Positions 51,912 through 59,161 of a stretch of DNA of 59,161 bases are shown here, in pieces. The stretch spans positions 1 to 59,161 of the forward strand of contig NZ_MWLM01000037.1 in assembly GCF_002198665.1 (NCBI RefSeq), written 5' to 3'. The notes beneath the pieces are model-generated. The model was given only the letters and a program-made list of their open reading frames with translations, did no database searches and had not been told where the DNA came from. This DNA comes from Novosphingobium sp. B 225 (lineage in GTDB: Bacteria > Pseudomonadota > Alphaproteobacteria > Sphingomonadales > Sphingomonadaceae). Numbering within the stretch: the stretch's first letter is position 1; each line of letters begins with the position of its first letter. A program made the position numbers and the translations under genes.

Positions 51912-53185
51912 GAATGTTTCAGCGCACGGGCATGTCGGCGCTGCAATTGCGGGTGATTGGGCTGTGTATCAGCATCAACATGCTCGATGGCTTCGACATT
52001 CTCGCCATGGCCTATACCGCGCCGGCTGTCGGGAAAGCCTGGGAGCTGTCGCCCGAGCGATTGGGCCTGCTGTTCAGCCTGGGGCTGGGCGGCATGATGG
52101 CCGGATCACTTCTGATCGCACCGCTGGCCGATCGCTATGGCCGACGCCCGGTCATTCTGGCTTGCCTGGCAATTGCCACCCTGTCGATGTGCGCGGCGGC
52201 TTTGTCGTCCGGGCTGGTAGCGCTTGGTGCTGCGCGGGTGGTGACCGGCCTGGCCATCGGAGCAATCCTGCCTTGCATCAACACCATGGTCGCCGAATAT
52301 GCAGCGCCGCGCTCACGGGCCATGGCGGTCGCTCTGATGCAGGCGGGCTTTGCGATTGGCGCTTCGGCCGGCGGGTTTCTGGCGGTTTGGCTGTTGGCCC
52401 AGTTTGGCTGGCCGGCGGTGTTTCTGGCCGGGGCCCTGTTGACGCTGGCGCTGTTTCCCGCGGTCTTTCTCGGCATGCCCGAATCGCTGGCGTTTCTGGC
52501 CAGCCAACCGGAGCGAGAGGCTGAGCATATTGCGCTGCTGGCGCGGTTGGGCGAGATTGCCGATGAAGCAAGGCGCCCGGCTTTGGCGCGTCCGGACCGG
52601 TCTGCAGGCCGCGCTGCTCTGATTGAAGTCAGGACACCTCTGGCCTTGGTTGGGTCGATCTTCTTTGCCTGCGTCATGACGTTCTATTTCTTGACCAGCT
52701 GGATTCCCAAGATCCTGACCGATGCCGGGACAGGCGAAGGGACAGCGGTTTCAGCGGGCGCTTTGCTGACTTCGGGCGGGATCATCGCGGCACTGGCGCT
52801 GGGCTGGCTGTCCTACCGGCGCTCGTTGATTCCGATTGTGGCTGTGGTGACTGTAGCCTCCGCTGCCTTGACACTGGTCTTCGGACGCCTTCCGCCCGAC
52901 GGTGCGATCTTGCTGCCGATGGCTTTCCTGCTCGGACTGGCGATCAATGCCACCCAGATTGGGATCTACGCCATGATCCCCGGCTTATTCCCGGCCGCGA
53001 TCAGGGCCAGCGCAACCGGGATCGCGATTGGTGTGGGCCGGCTGGGTTCGGTTCTGGGTCCATGGCTGGCGGGTGGGCTGCTGGCAGCCGGCTGGTCTGT
53101 TGAAGCCCTATTTACTGTCATGGCCCTGCCCTATGTCGTGGCCGCAATGCTGATGCTGGGGCTTCGGCGTTGGATGCGGCACTAG
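51905..53185 (+). CDS. Aromatic acid:H+ symporter (AAHS-family MFS)
   Basis: 426 residues with about 12 membrane spans. The first helix has the family motif DGFD (residues 28-31), needed in PcaK/BenK-type carriers, followed by LADRYGRRPVI in the loop between helices 2 and 3. It imports an aromatic acid with protons; by position the substrate is indole-3-acetate. It differs from the two GPH carriers in the modules. It overlaps the flavin-reductase fusion gene by 7 bp. Confidence 0.88.
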   Translation: MLRMFQRTGMSALQLRVIGLCISINMLDGFDILAMAYTAPAVGKAWELSPERLGLLFSLGLGGMMAGSLLIAPLADRYGRRPVILACLAIATLSMCAAALSSGLVALGAARVVTGLAIGAILPCINTMVAEYAAPRSRAMAVALMQAGFAIGASAGGFLAVWLLAQFGWPAVFLAGALLTLALFPAVFLGMPESLAFLASQPEREAEHIALLARLGEIADEARRPALARPDRSAGRAALIEVRTPLALVGSIFFACVMTFYFLTSWIPKILTDAGTGEGTAVSAGALLTSGGIIAALALGWLSYRRSLIPIVAVVTVASAALTLVFGRLPPDGAILLPMAFLLGLAINATQIGIYAMIPGLFPAAIRASATGIAIGVGRLGSVLGPWLAGGLLAAGWSVEALFTVMALPYVVAAMLMLGLRRWMRH

Positions 53186-53266
53186 CATGAGACGAAAGTT
53201 GGCGGCGCATAGGCTCTAGCCAAGATCGAACAATCGCATTCTGCGCTTCGGTTCTATGAAAGTGCC

Positions 53267-54403
53267 ATGACCGCCATGTCCCACACCGCGATTTTTGTGC
53301 GCACCTTTCCGCCTAGCCCGGGAAAAGAGCCGGTCGCGATCAAGGATTGCCTAGATATCGCGGGCGAGGTGACCACCAGCGGATCGCGGGCGCTCGCCGG
53401 GGCAGAGCCCGCCATTGAGGACGCCGAAGTTGTCAGACGCCTGACTGCGGCGGGCTGCGCCATCGCCGGGCGCGCCAACATGCACGAGCTGGCCTATGGC
53501 GTAACCGGGCTCAACAGCTGGACTGGAACGCCCATCAACCCCCGCTATCCCCAGCTCATGCCTGGCGGCTCGTCCAGCGGCTCGGCTGTGGCAGTGGCGG
53601 CGGGTTTGGTCGAATTCGCGATCGGCACCGATACCGGTGGTTCGATCCGTGTCCCGGCTACGTGCTGCGCAGTCGTCGGCCTCAAGCCCAGCTTTGGCCG
53701 GGTTAGCCGCAAGGGTGCTCATCCGGCGGTGAGCAGCCTTGATTGTGTCGGACCCTTTGCGCGCGATGTCGCGACGATCGAGCGCGCGATGGCGATCATT
53801 GCCCCCGATTGGAGCCCGGTCGCGGCCAGTGCGGCAAACCCCCGCGTGGCATGGTATTCGCCGGATGGAGAAGCCGCAATTCAGGCCCATGTTCGCGCTC
53901 AGGCCGCTGCCTGCTTCGCGCTGGTCGATGCCGATCTTCCCCTTTTCACGCAGGCTTCGGACGCCGGGCTGACCGTCATTGGCCGCGAAACCTGGAATGC
54001 CTGCGGTCATCTGACCGAAACCGGGCTGGTCGGCCGCGATGTCCATGACCGCCTGCTGATGTCAGCCCAGATCACTGACGCGCAGCTCGCCGACGCCGAA
54101 GCGGTGCGCCAGTCATTCGCTGCTGCGGTCGACACTCTGCTTGAAACTTTCGTCGCGATTGCGCTGCCGGCCATGACCCATTCCGTACCCAGCCTGCTGG
54201 AAATCGCCAGCACTGCTGCGCCCAAGCCGATCACGCTGGCCTGCCGCCCGTTCAACCTCTCGGGCCATCCCGCCATTGTCCTGCCGGTGGGCGAGGTCGA
54301 TGGCCGACCCGTTTCCCTGCAGCTGGTCGGGCGGCGCGGAGAGGATGAGAAGCTCTGCGCGCTTGCGCGGCAAGTGCCGATTTTCAGCAAAGGAGAAGCG
54401 TGA
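53267..54403 (+). CDS. iacH: Amidase-signature enzyme, IacH-like
   Basis: 378 residues, shorter than most amidases (450-500), but the catalytic Ser-cisSer-Lys set is complete: Lys26 (VAIKDCLD), Ser102 (PGGSSSGSA) and Ser126 (GTDTGGSIRVP). A second ATG (53276) could also be used. IacH in other bacteria is needed for indole-3-acetate breakdown and is thought to open an oxidised lactam intermediate. It starts the iacH-A-B-I-C-D-E run after an 81-bp gap that may hold a promoter, and it shares one base with the iacA start. Confidence 0.85.
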   Translation: MTAMSHTAIFVRTFPPSPGKEPVAIKDCLDIAGEVTTSGSRALAGAEPAIEDAEVVRRLTAAGCAIAGRANMHELAYGVTGLNSWTGTPINPRYPQLMPGGSSSGSAVAVAAGLVEFAIGTDTGGSIRVPATCCAVVGLKPSFGRVSRKGAHPAVSSLDCVGPFARDVATIERAMAIIAPDWSPVAASAANPRVAWYSPDGEAAIQAHVRAQAAACFALVDADLPLFTQASDAGLTVIGRETWNACGHLTETGLVGRDVHDRLLMSAQITDAQLADAEAVRQSFAAAVDTLLETFVAIALPAMTHSVPSLLEIASTAAPKPITLACRPFNLSGHPAIVLPVGEVDGRPVSLQLVGRRGEDEKLCALARQVPIFSKGEA

Positions 54404-55542
54404 TGGACGTTGCTCAATCGAGATCGGCCGAGCCCTTCGCGATCGCGCCGATGCTGGCCGAGATCCGCCAGCGCCGCCGTGAACTCCACAAGCTAGGGCA
54501 TATCCCGCAGGACCTGGTCGCACAGTTTCAGGCGCTGGGGATCTATCGCGCATTCGTTCCCGAGCAGTTCGGCGGCGGCGGAATGGATGCCGCGACCTTT
54601 CTTCGGCTGATCGAGACGATCTCGGCCGCAGACGGATCGGCCGGCTGGGTGGCAAGCTTTGGCTTTGCCACCAAGTACCTCTCGTCATTGCCGGCGAACA
54701 CTTTGGCAGAGATCTACGGCGAGAGTCCCGACGTGGTATTTGCCGGTGCAGTGTTCCCGCCGCAGACTGCCATCGCCGAAAGCGGTGGATATCGGGTCAA
54801 GGGTCGCTGGGGTTTCGGCTCAGGTTCGATGGGGGCCTCGCTGATCGGGGTCGGCATCAAGACCGAAGGAGAAGGCGGCGGCCTGCCCCGCATGGCGGTG
54901 ATGCCGCGCGACCGGGTGACGATTGAAGAAAACTGGGACGTCATGGGCATGTTTGCCACCGGTAGCCACGATCTGGTTGTCGATGATGTGCTGGTTCCCG
55001 AACATTACACCCTGATCCGTGGGGCCCCGCCGTCGATTGATACACCCGCCTATCGTTACCCGACCATGGCCATGGCCGCGCAGGTTCTGGCCATTGTCGG
55101 CGCTGGCGTTGCGCGCGAGGCAATCGACGAATTGATCCGGATGGGGACCAAGCAATCGATCACCGGCGCGCCGCTGATGGCAGAGCGGCCGAGCGTGCAG
55201 ATCGCGCTGGCCCAGATGGAAGCCCAGCTCTGTTCAGCGCGGGCCTGGTTTTATGAAGAGACCGATCGGGTCTGGAGCCTGGCCGCAAGCGGCGGCGAGA
55301 TCACCAAGCTTGATGCTGCGCGGCTACGGCTTGTGTCCACGCATATCGCCAAGACCGGCGCCGATGTCACCCGCCGGGCGTTCGAGATGTCGGGCACGAC
55401 TGGTATTTTCAATGCGCACCCACTCTCGCGTCTGCTGATGGACGCGCTGGTTGTGGCGCAGCATGCCTTCATGAATGACGGGACCTGGCAATCGGGCGGC
55501 GCGGCACTGCTCGGGCTGAACACGCCGCCGGGCTACCCATGA
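54403..55542 (+). CDS. iacA: Flavin-dependent indole-3-acetate monooxygenase (acyl-CoA dehydrogenase fold)
   Basis: 379 residues from the ATG at 54403, set by AGGAG 7 bases upstream; an in-frame GTG three bases earlier is less well placed. The fold is that of acyl-CoA dehydrogenases as used by group D monooxygenases (HpaH/HsaA/IacA): an N-terminal helical domain (VPEQFGGGGMDAATFLRLIE), the beta-domain GRWGFGSGSMGAS, and a C-terminal helical domain (FEMSGTTGIFNAHPLSRLLMD). It uses reduced flavin and O2 to hydroxylate the indole ring, the first step of the pathway. Its reductase is most likely the fusion at 50751. Confidence 0.9.
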   Translation: MDVAQSRSAEPFAIAPMLAEIRQRRRELHKLGHIPQDLVAQFQALGIYRAFVPEQFGGGGMDAATFLRLIETISAADGSAGWVASFGFATKYLSSLPANTLAEIYGESPDVVFAGAVFPPQTAIAESGGYRVKGRWGFGSGSMGASLIGVGIKTEGEGGGLPRMAVMPRDRVTIEENWDVMGMFATGSHDLVVDDVLVPEHYTLIRGAPPSIDTPAYRYPTMAMAAQVLAIVGAGVAREAIDELIRMGTKQSITGAPLMAERPSVQIALAQMEAQLCSARAWFYEETDRVWSLAASGGEITKLDAARLRLVSTHIAKTGADVTRRAFEMSGTTGIFNAHPLSRLLMDALVVAQHAFMNDGTWQSGGAALLGLNTPPGYP

Positions 55543-55555
55543 GAGGAATGAGATC

Positions 55556-55912
55556 ATGACCGAGACCAAGAAAATCAAGGCGCTGTTTTGCGGTGCTGTG
55601 CTGCAGGGCTTTTTCGACCTGCCGAGCAGCGAGATCATGGGTGTGCTCAAGGCCACCGGCGGGATGATCCGCACCATCCGCGAGATGGACGGGGTCGAAG
55701 TCATCGGCACGATGGACGATGACGAGACCATGGTCGGCACCTCGCCCAATGGCTGGCCCTGGACCTTCTACATCCTTGCTGATGTCGATAGTCGCGACAA
55801 GGCGGTTGAGGTCTGCAACCTGTTTCGCACGACCACGGTCGGCGAATACCGACTGTGGAAGTACATGCGGGTCGAGGCGCGGCTGGGCCGCGAACTGGTC
55901 ATGCCCGAATGA
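55556..55912 (+). CDS. iacB: IacB-like small protein of unknown mechanism
   Basis: 118 residues between iacA and iacI, with GAGAGGAATGAG upstream of the start. It has an alpha+beta pattern (KALFCGAVLQGFF, MIRTIREMDGVEVIGTM, WTFYILADVDS) but no catalytic motif that I can name. IacB proteins of this size are fixed members of iac clusters, and the call rests on length and position. It may be a small isomerase or binding protein acting right after the hydroxylation step. Confidence 0.75.
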   Translation: MTETKKIKALFCGAVLQGFFDLPSSEIMGVLKATGGMIRTIREMDGVEVIGTMDDDETMVGTSPNGWPWTFYILADVDSRDKAVEVCNLFRTTTVGEYRLWKYMRVEARLGRELVMPE

Positions 55913-56436
55913 GCGATGCTGCGCTGCTTGCGCGCGTCGAGGCGCTGGAAGGCGAGCGTGCAATCCGCCAGCTGGTCGCGCGCTATTTCCGGATCTGCGA
56001 TGACCTGGGACCAGACACGCCATTTACCGAGCTGGGTGAACTGTTCACCCCTGATGCGATTTGGGAAGGCAAAGGGCGCTACGCCAAGGCCTTCGGGCAT
56101 TACGATGGGCGCGAGGCGATCGTGGCGATGATCCGATCCTACTGCCTGCCGGCACCGCACTTCGCGATGACTGCGCACTTCCTGACCGCCGAGAACATCA
56201 GCCTTCACGGAGCCGAAGGCACGGGCGAATGGATGATGCTGCAGACCAGCGACTATGCCGATGGCCGCGCGGATCTGCGCAGCGCGCACCTGACAATCCA
56301 ATGCCAGAATGACGGCGGAACCTGGCGGATAAGCCATTTCCGCACGCTCAACCTGTTTTCACGCCGTGTCGAGCGATGGAGCGACGTGGCCGAGATACCC
56401 GTACCCCAACCCTGTCAGACGGAACCCCCAGCATGA
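55909..56436 (+). CDS. iacI: SnoaL/NTF2-like protein, IacI-like
   Basis: 175 residues from the ATG at 55909 (ATGA overlap with iacB); a longer frame upstream is the shadow of iacB. It is an NTF2-like barrel with the helix ERAIRQLVARYFRICDDLG, then TPDAIWEGKGRYAKAFGHYDG and the late CQNDGGTWRISHFRT. IacI in known clusters has the same fold and takes part in turning hydroxylated indole-3-acetate into dioxindole-3-acetate. It overlaps the dioxygenase gene by 4 bp. Confidence 0.8.
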   Translation: MSDAALLARVEALEGERAIRQLVARYFRICDDLGPDTPFTELGELFTPDAIWEGKGRYAKAFGHYDGREAIVAMIRSYCLPAPHFAMTAHFLTAENISLHGAEGTGEWMMLQTSDYADGRADLRSAHLTIQCQNDGGTWRISHFRTLNLFSRRVERWSDVAEIPVPQPCQTEPPA

Positions 56437-57665
56437 CCCGCGACTATTCGGCACTGGTCCAGGACGACCGTGTTCACACCGCGCTTTACACTGATCCCGC
56501 GATCTTCGAGGACGAGATCGACCGGATATTCAACACCACCTGGGTGTGGGTGGCGCACGACAGCGAACTGCCGAACAAGAACGACTGGATCACGACCCAT
56601 GTCGGGCGTCAGCCAGTTATCGTCAATCGCGACAAGGCCGGCACGGTCCGCGTCATGCTCAATCGCTGCCGCCACCGCGGGGCGACGATCTGCGAGGCCA
56701 AGAAGGGTAATGCTCCGGGTTTTGTCTGTCCTTATCACGCCTGGACCTATGGCACCGATGGCACCCTCAAAGGGCTACCCATGCCCAAGGGCTACAAGGA
56801 CTTCGACAAAGGCGATTACACCTTGGTCAACCTGCGGGTCGAGAGCTATCGCGGCTTGATCTTCGCGACTTTCAATCAGGATGCCCCCCCGCTTGAAGAA
56901 TTCCTCGGTCGGGCTCGTCCGTGGATCGACCTGTTCCTCAAGCAGGGCGGCGGCTATCCAGTGAAGGTGCTGGGCGAGCACAAGTTCACCTTCCCTGGAA
57001 ACTGGAAGATCCAGCTCGAAAACACCACTGATGCCTACCACTTCCCGATCGTGCACAAGAGCTTCCTCTCCAGCCTCGATGGCGACACTGGCGAGTTGTT
57101 CTCGTTCATGGACGCGGGCGGCTATGTCGAAGATCTGGGTAATGGCCACTCGGTCATGGTGATGATCCCCGAACTGGTCGATCTTGAGGAAAACCTGGAC
57201 GAGCCGATCCCCGAACGCTTTGCCGAACTGGCCGATGAACTTCGCGCCGAGCACAGCGAGGACGAAGTCCGGCGAATTGTGCGCGCGGTCACGGGATCGG
57301 GTTTCAACGTCAACCTGTTCCCGAATCTGGCCTGTTCGATGGCCTTCTTCCGCGTGCTGCGGCCACTCTCGGTCGAAGAGACGGAGGTCCGGCACATCGC
57401 GATCGGGATGGACGGCGGACCAGCTGCCGCCAACCGCGCGCGGCTGCGCCTGCATGAGCATTTTCAGGGGCCGATGGGCTTTGGCACGCCCGACGATGCC
57501 GAGGCCTGGGAACGGGTTCAACGCGGTTCGCAAGCGGGCGAGGATTCGGTCTGGATCATGCTCAATCGCGGCGAGGACAAGACGGAGAGCAACGCGGGCG
57601 ACGTTACCGCCGAAACCGGGATGCGCGCGGCCTATCAGATGTGGAAGAGGATGATGACCGCATGA
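56433..57665 (+). CDS. iacC: Rieske ring-hydroxylating dioxygenase, large subunit (IacC-like)
   Basis: 410 residues from the ATG at 56433. The Rieske cluster is held by Cys79-x-His81 (NRCRHRG) and Cys99-x-x-His102 (VCPYHAW). The catalytic iron is held by His203 and His208 in DAYHFPIVH, with Asp200 as the electron bridge. With the small subunit at 57662 it forms the oxygenase thought to produce catechol from an aniline-type intermediate of indole-3-acetate. No ferredoxin or reductase (IacF) gene is in the window, so electrons must come from a gene beyond the right edge or elsewhere. Confidence 0.9.
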   Translation: MTRDYSALVQDDRVHTALYTDPAIFEDEIDRIFNTTWVWVAHDSELPNKNDWITTHVGRQPVIVNRDKAGTVRVMLNRCRHRGATICEAKKGNAPGFVCPYHAWTYGTDGTLKGLPMPKGYKDFDKGDYTLVNLRVESYRGLIFATFNQDAPPLEEFLGRARPWIDLFLKQGGGYPVKVLGEHKFTFPGNWKIQLENTTDAYHFPIVHKSFLSSLDGDTGELFSFMDAGGYVEDLGNGHSVMVMIPELVDLEENLDEPIPERFAELADELRAEHSEDEVRRIVRAVTGSGFNVNLFPNLACSMAFFRVLRPLSVEETEVRHIAIGMDGGPAAANRARLRLHEHFQGPMGFGTPDDAEAWERVQRGSQAGEDSVWIMLNRGEDKTESNAGDVTAETGMRAAYQMWKRMMTA

Positions 57666-58153
57666 GCACGCTTGTTGCCACTCGCGATCTGGCGCTCGCC
57701 GCCGAGTTCATTGCGCTCGAAGCCGACCTGCTCGACAACCGCGACTATGCTGCTTGGCTGGCGCTATGGGTGCCCGTGGGCAAGTATGTCGTTCCGGTCA
57801 ACCCCGACGAGACCAATTTTGAGGACACGCTCAACTACGCCTATGACGATGCCGCGATGCGCAGCATGCGCGTGCGCCGCCTGACAAGTGGGGAATCGAT
57901 GTCGGCCGCGCATGCCGCTCGAACTCTGCGCTCTGTCTCGCGCTTCCGCCTGCTCGGGCATACCGAGCAGGGCGAATTGCAGGTGCGGAGCGCCCAACAG
58001 CTGATCGAGTACAAGTTCGATCGCCACCGGACTTATGTCGCCAATGTCGAATGGGTGTTGCGACGCGAGGGCGAAAGCTTTCGGATTGTGCGGAAGGTGG
58101 TGCGGTTGCTCAACGGCGGTGACGCACTCGCCGGAATCACGTTCCTGCCATGA
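57662..58153 (+). CDS. iacD: Ring-hydroxylating dioxygenase, small subunit (IacD-like)
   Basis: 163 residues from the ATG at 57662, overlapping iacC by 4 bp. It has the cystatin/NTF2-like fold of beta subunits (FIALEADLLDNRDYAAWLALW, YVVPVNPDE, RTLRSVSRFRL, VEWVLRREGESFRIVRKVVRLL). It has no catalytic metal and stabilises the alpha3beta3 enzyme. It is coupled to iacE. Confidence 0.9.
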   Translation: MSTLVATRDLALAAEFIALEADLLDNRDYAAWLALWVPVGKYVVPVNPDETNFEDTLNYAYDDAAMRSMRVRRLTSGESMSAAHAARTLRSVSRFRLLGHTEQGELQVRSAQQLIEYKFDRHRTYVANVEWVLRREGESFRIVRKVVRLLNGGDALAGITFLP

Positions 58154-58899
58154 CTCTACCGACGCATCATAATGTCGCCCTGGTCACCGGAGGGACCGGC
58201 GGGCTCGGCAAAGTGATCTGTCGCCGGCTACTGGCCGAAGGCTTCCGTGTCGCGATGAGCGATGTCGATGCGGCCGCATTGGCCGCGGCTGCGCAAGAGT
58301 TGCCGCACCCCGACATGATCACCTGCCAGCTCGATGTCACCCGGCCAGCGGACTTTGAGCGTGCGCTTGACCAGATCGACGAGCGATGGGGCGGGATCGG
58401 CGTGCTGGTCAACAACGCTGCTCTCACGCGCACCACGCCGCTCTTCGAGATCTCCCCCGAGGAATTCGACGCTGTTACCGCCGTTGCGCTGAAGGGTACC
58501 TTCATCGGCTGTCAGGCAGCAGGCAAGCGGATGCGCGATGCCCGCTTTGGCCGTATCATCAACATGGCCTCGCTTGCCGGGCAAAACGGTGGGGCCGCTA
58601 CCGGCGCGCACTATGCCGCGGCAAAGGGCGGGATCATCACCCTGACCAAAGTTTTCGCGCGCGATCTTGCGGCACACGGGGTCACCGTAAACGCGATATC
58701 GCCCGGGCCGCTCGATCTTGATTCAGTGCGCCAGCTGCTTCCGGCTGATAAACTTGCGGCGGTGGTCAAGACAGTGCCAGTCGGTACTTTGGGTGACCCC
58801 GACTACATTGCGAAGCTGGTAGCCTTGCTCGCCGATCCAGCGGCTGTGTCTGCAACAGGCTCGACCTACGATGTGAATGGCGGTCTCTTCATGCGGTAA
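58150..58899 (+). CDS. iacE: Short-chain dehydrogenase, IacE-like
   Basis: 249 residues, classical SDR: cofactor motif TGGTGGLGKVIC (from residue 13), NNAALTRTTP, catalytic Ser in NMASLAGQNGG and the pair in HYAAAKGG. IacE members accompany IacC/IacD and act on an oxidised indole or diol intermediate. It overlaps iacD by 4 bp and is the last gene of the 21-kb plus-strand run. A general 3-oxoacyl reductase is the alternative, but the position favours IacE. Confidence 0.85.
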   Translation: MTLPTHHNVALVTGGTGGLGKVICRRLLAEGFRVAMSDVDAAALAAAAQELPHPDMITCQLDVTRPADFERALDQIDERWGGIGVLVNNAALTRTTPLFEISPEEFDAVTAVALKGTFIGCQAAGKRMRDARFGRIINMASLAGQNGGAATGAHYAAAKGGIITLTKVFARDLAAHGVTVNAISPGPLDLDSVRQLLPADKLAAVVKTVPVGTLGDPDYIAKLVALLADPAAVSATGSTYDVNGGLFMR

Positions 58900-59161
58900 T
58901 TTCGGCATTGATTTGGTGAAATTGGACTAGTGCTGCATGATCAGGAAGGCGCAGCCCACGACCTTTGCAGAGACAGTTGATTTTCTGCCGGGCTGCCTCG
59001 TTACATCAGATGGATCCGGGGGCGCGCAAGGGGGCACTTAGTGCGCCAATGTTGCCAAGAAGATTTCTGGAACAATCGATTAGACCTAGTAATCGAATCC
59101 CTCCCGCTCCGCCATCTATATCATCCCAGGAAAGCCCGATTGATCCCGCAAAGGCTCAGAT
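58900..59161. other. Right end, no gene seen
   Basis: 262 bp after iacE. I see no clear terminator hairpin with a T-run and no recognisable coding start. The composition shifts toward AT in the last 120 bases. An iacF or iacR gene could lie beyond the edge. Confidence 0.4.

Noticed and set aside
1..59161. CRISPR arrays, complete insertion sequences, rRNA or tRNA genes
   Set aside because: No regularly spaced repeats, no transposase motifs with terminal repeats and no RNA gene signatures were seen.

Overview
The window is high-GC, tightly packed bacterial DNA. Three things point to a sphingomonad (Alphaproteobacteria, Sphingomonadales): the large TonB receptors with a 'GEIVVTA'-type start of the plug, the choice of catabolic families, and the many 4-bp ATGA/GTGA overlaps between genes. 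This is an inference from gene content, since no rRNA or housekeeping marker is present. The left edge carries the start of a TrwC/TraI (MobF-type) conjugative relaxase and a small ribbon-helix-helix-like protein, so the region may sit on or beside a plasmid or integrative conjugative element.

Layout. (1) 1-771: relaxase edge on the minus strand; 772-1537 holds no supportable gene. (2) 1538-16201, catabolic module 1: nitrilase, AraC regulator, TonB receptor, GPH-type sugar-porter-like MFS, GMC oxidoreductase, aldehyde dehydrogenase, DUF2817 hydrolase, AcuI-like enoyl reductase, acyl-CoA synthetase, thiolase-like protein, DUF35 protein, small membrane protein. (3) 16607-28888, mixed accessory block: exported beta-aminopeptidase (DmpA/BapA family); an HPPD-VOC-fumarylacetoacetase operon with a 13-bp palindromic operator; a minus-strand operon of a berberine-bridge-like oxidase, an opine-dehydrogenase-like protein, a 3-hydroxyacyl-CoA dehydrogenase and a CoA-transferase B subunit; and a small NTF2/SDR/PLP-enzyme operon. 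(4) 28969-46811, module 2: the same families as module 1 in a rearranged order around a second AraC regulator, with a TauD-like dioxygenase, a threonine-dehydratase-like enzyme and an ornithine-cyclodeaminase-like enzyme added. (5) 46916-50754: catechol ortho-cleavage genes (catB, catC, catA, CoA-transferase A, enol-lactonase). (6) 50751-58899: an indole-3-acetic acid (auxin) degradation set of the iac type (flavin reductase, aromatic-acid MFS, iacH, iacA, iacB, iacI, iacC, iacD, iacE).

How it fits together. The iac genes are known from other bacteria to take indole-3-acetate to catechol; the adjacent cat/pca genes take catechol to 3-oxoadipate and on towards 3-oxoadipyl-CoA. From the GMC gene at 37585 to iacE at 58899 all 22 genes point the same way, mostly with overlapping ends, so module 2 is physically continuous with catechol and auxin catabolism. 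My inference is that module 2 feeds this sink by turning alcohol, aldehyde, nitrile, amide-conjugate or longer-chain forms of an aromatic (possibly indolic) compound into the acid. Module 1 is a diverged version for a related substrate.

The most unusual single gene is the flavin reductase at 50751-51911. It is fused to a LysR-type effector-binding domain with no DNA-binding helix-turn-helix, which suggests a ligand-gated reductase for the IacA monooxygenase. The most promising undescribed system is the duplicated module, whose AcuI-CoA ligase-thiolase-DUF35 core carries thiolase-like proteins without the usual nucleophilic cysteine.
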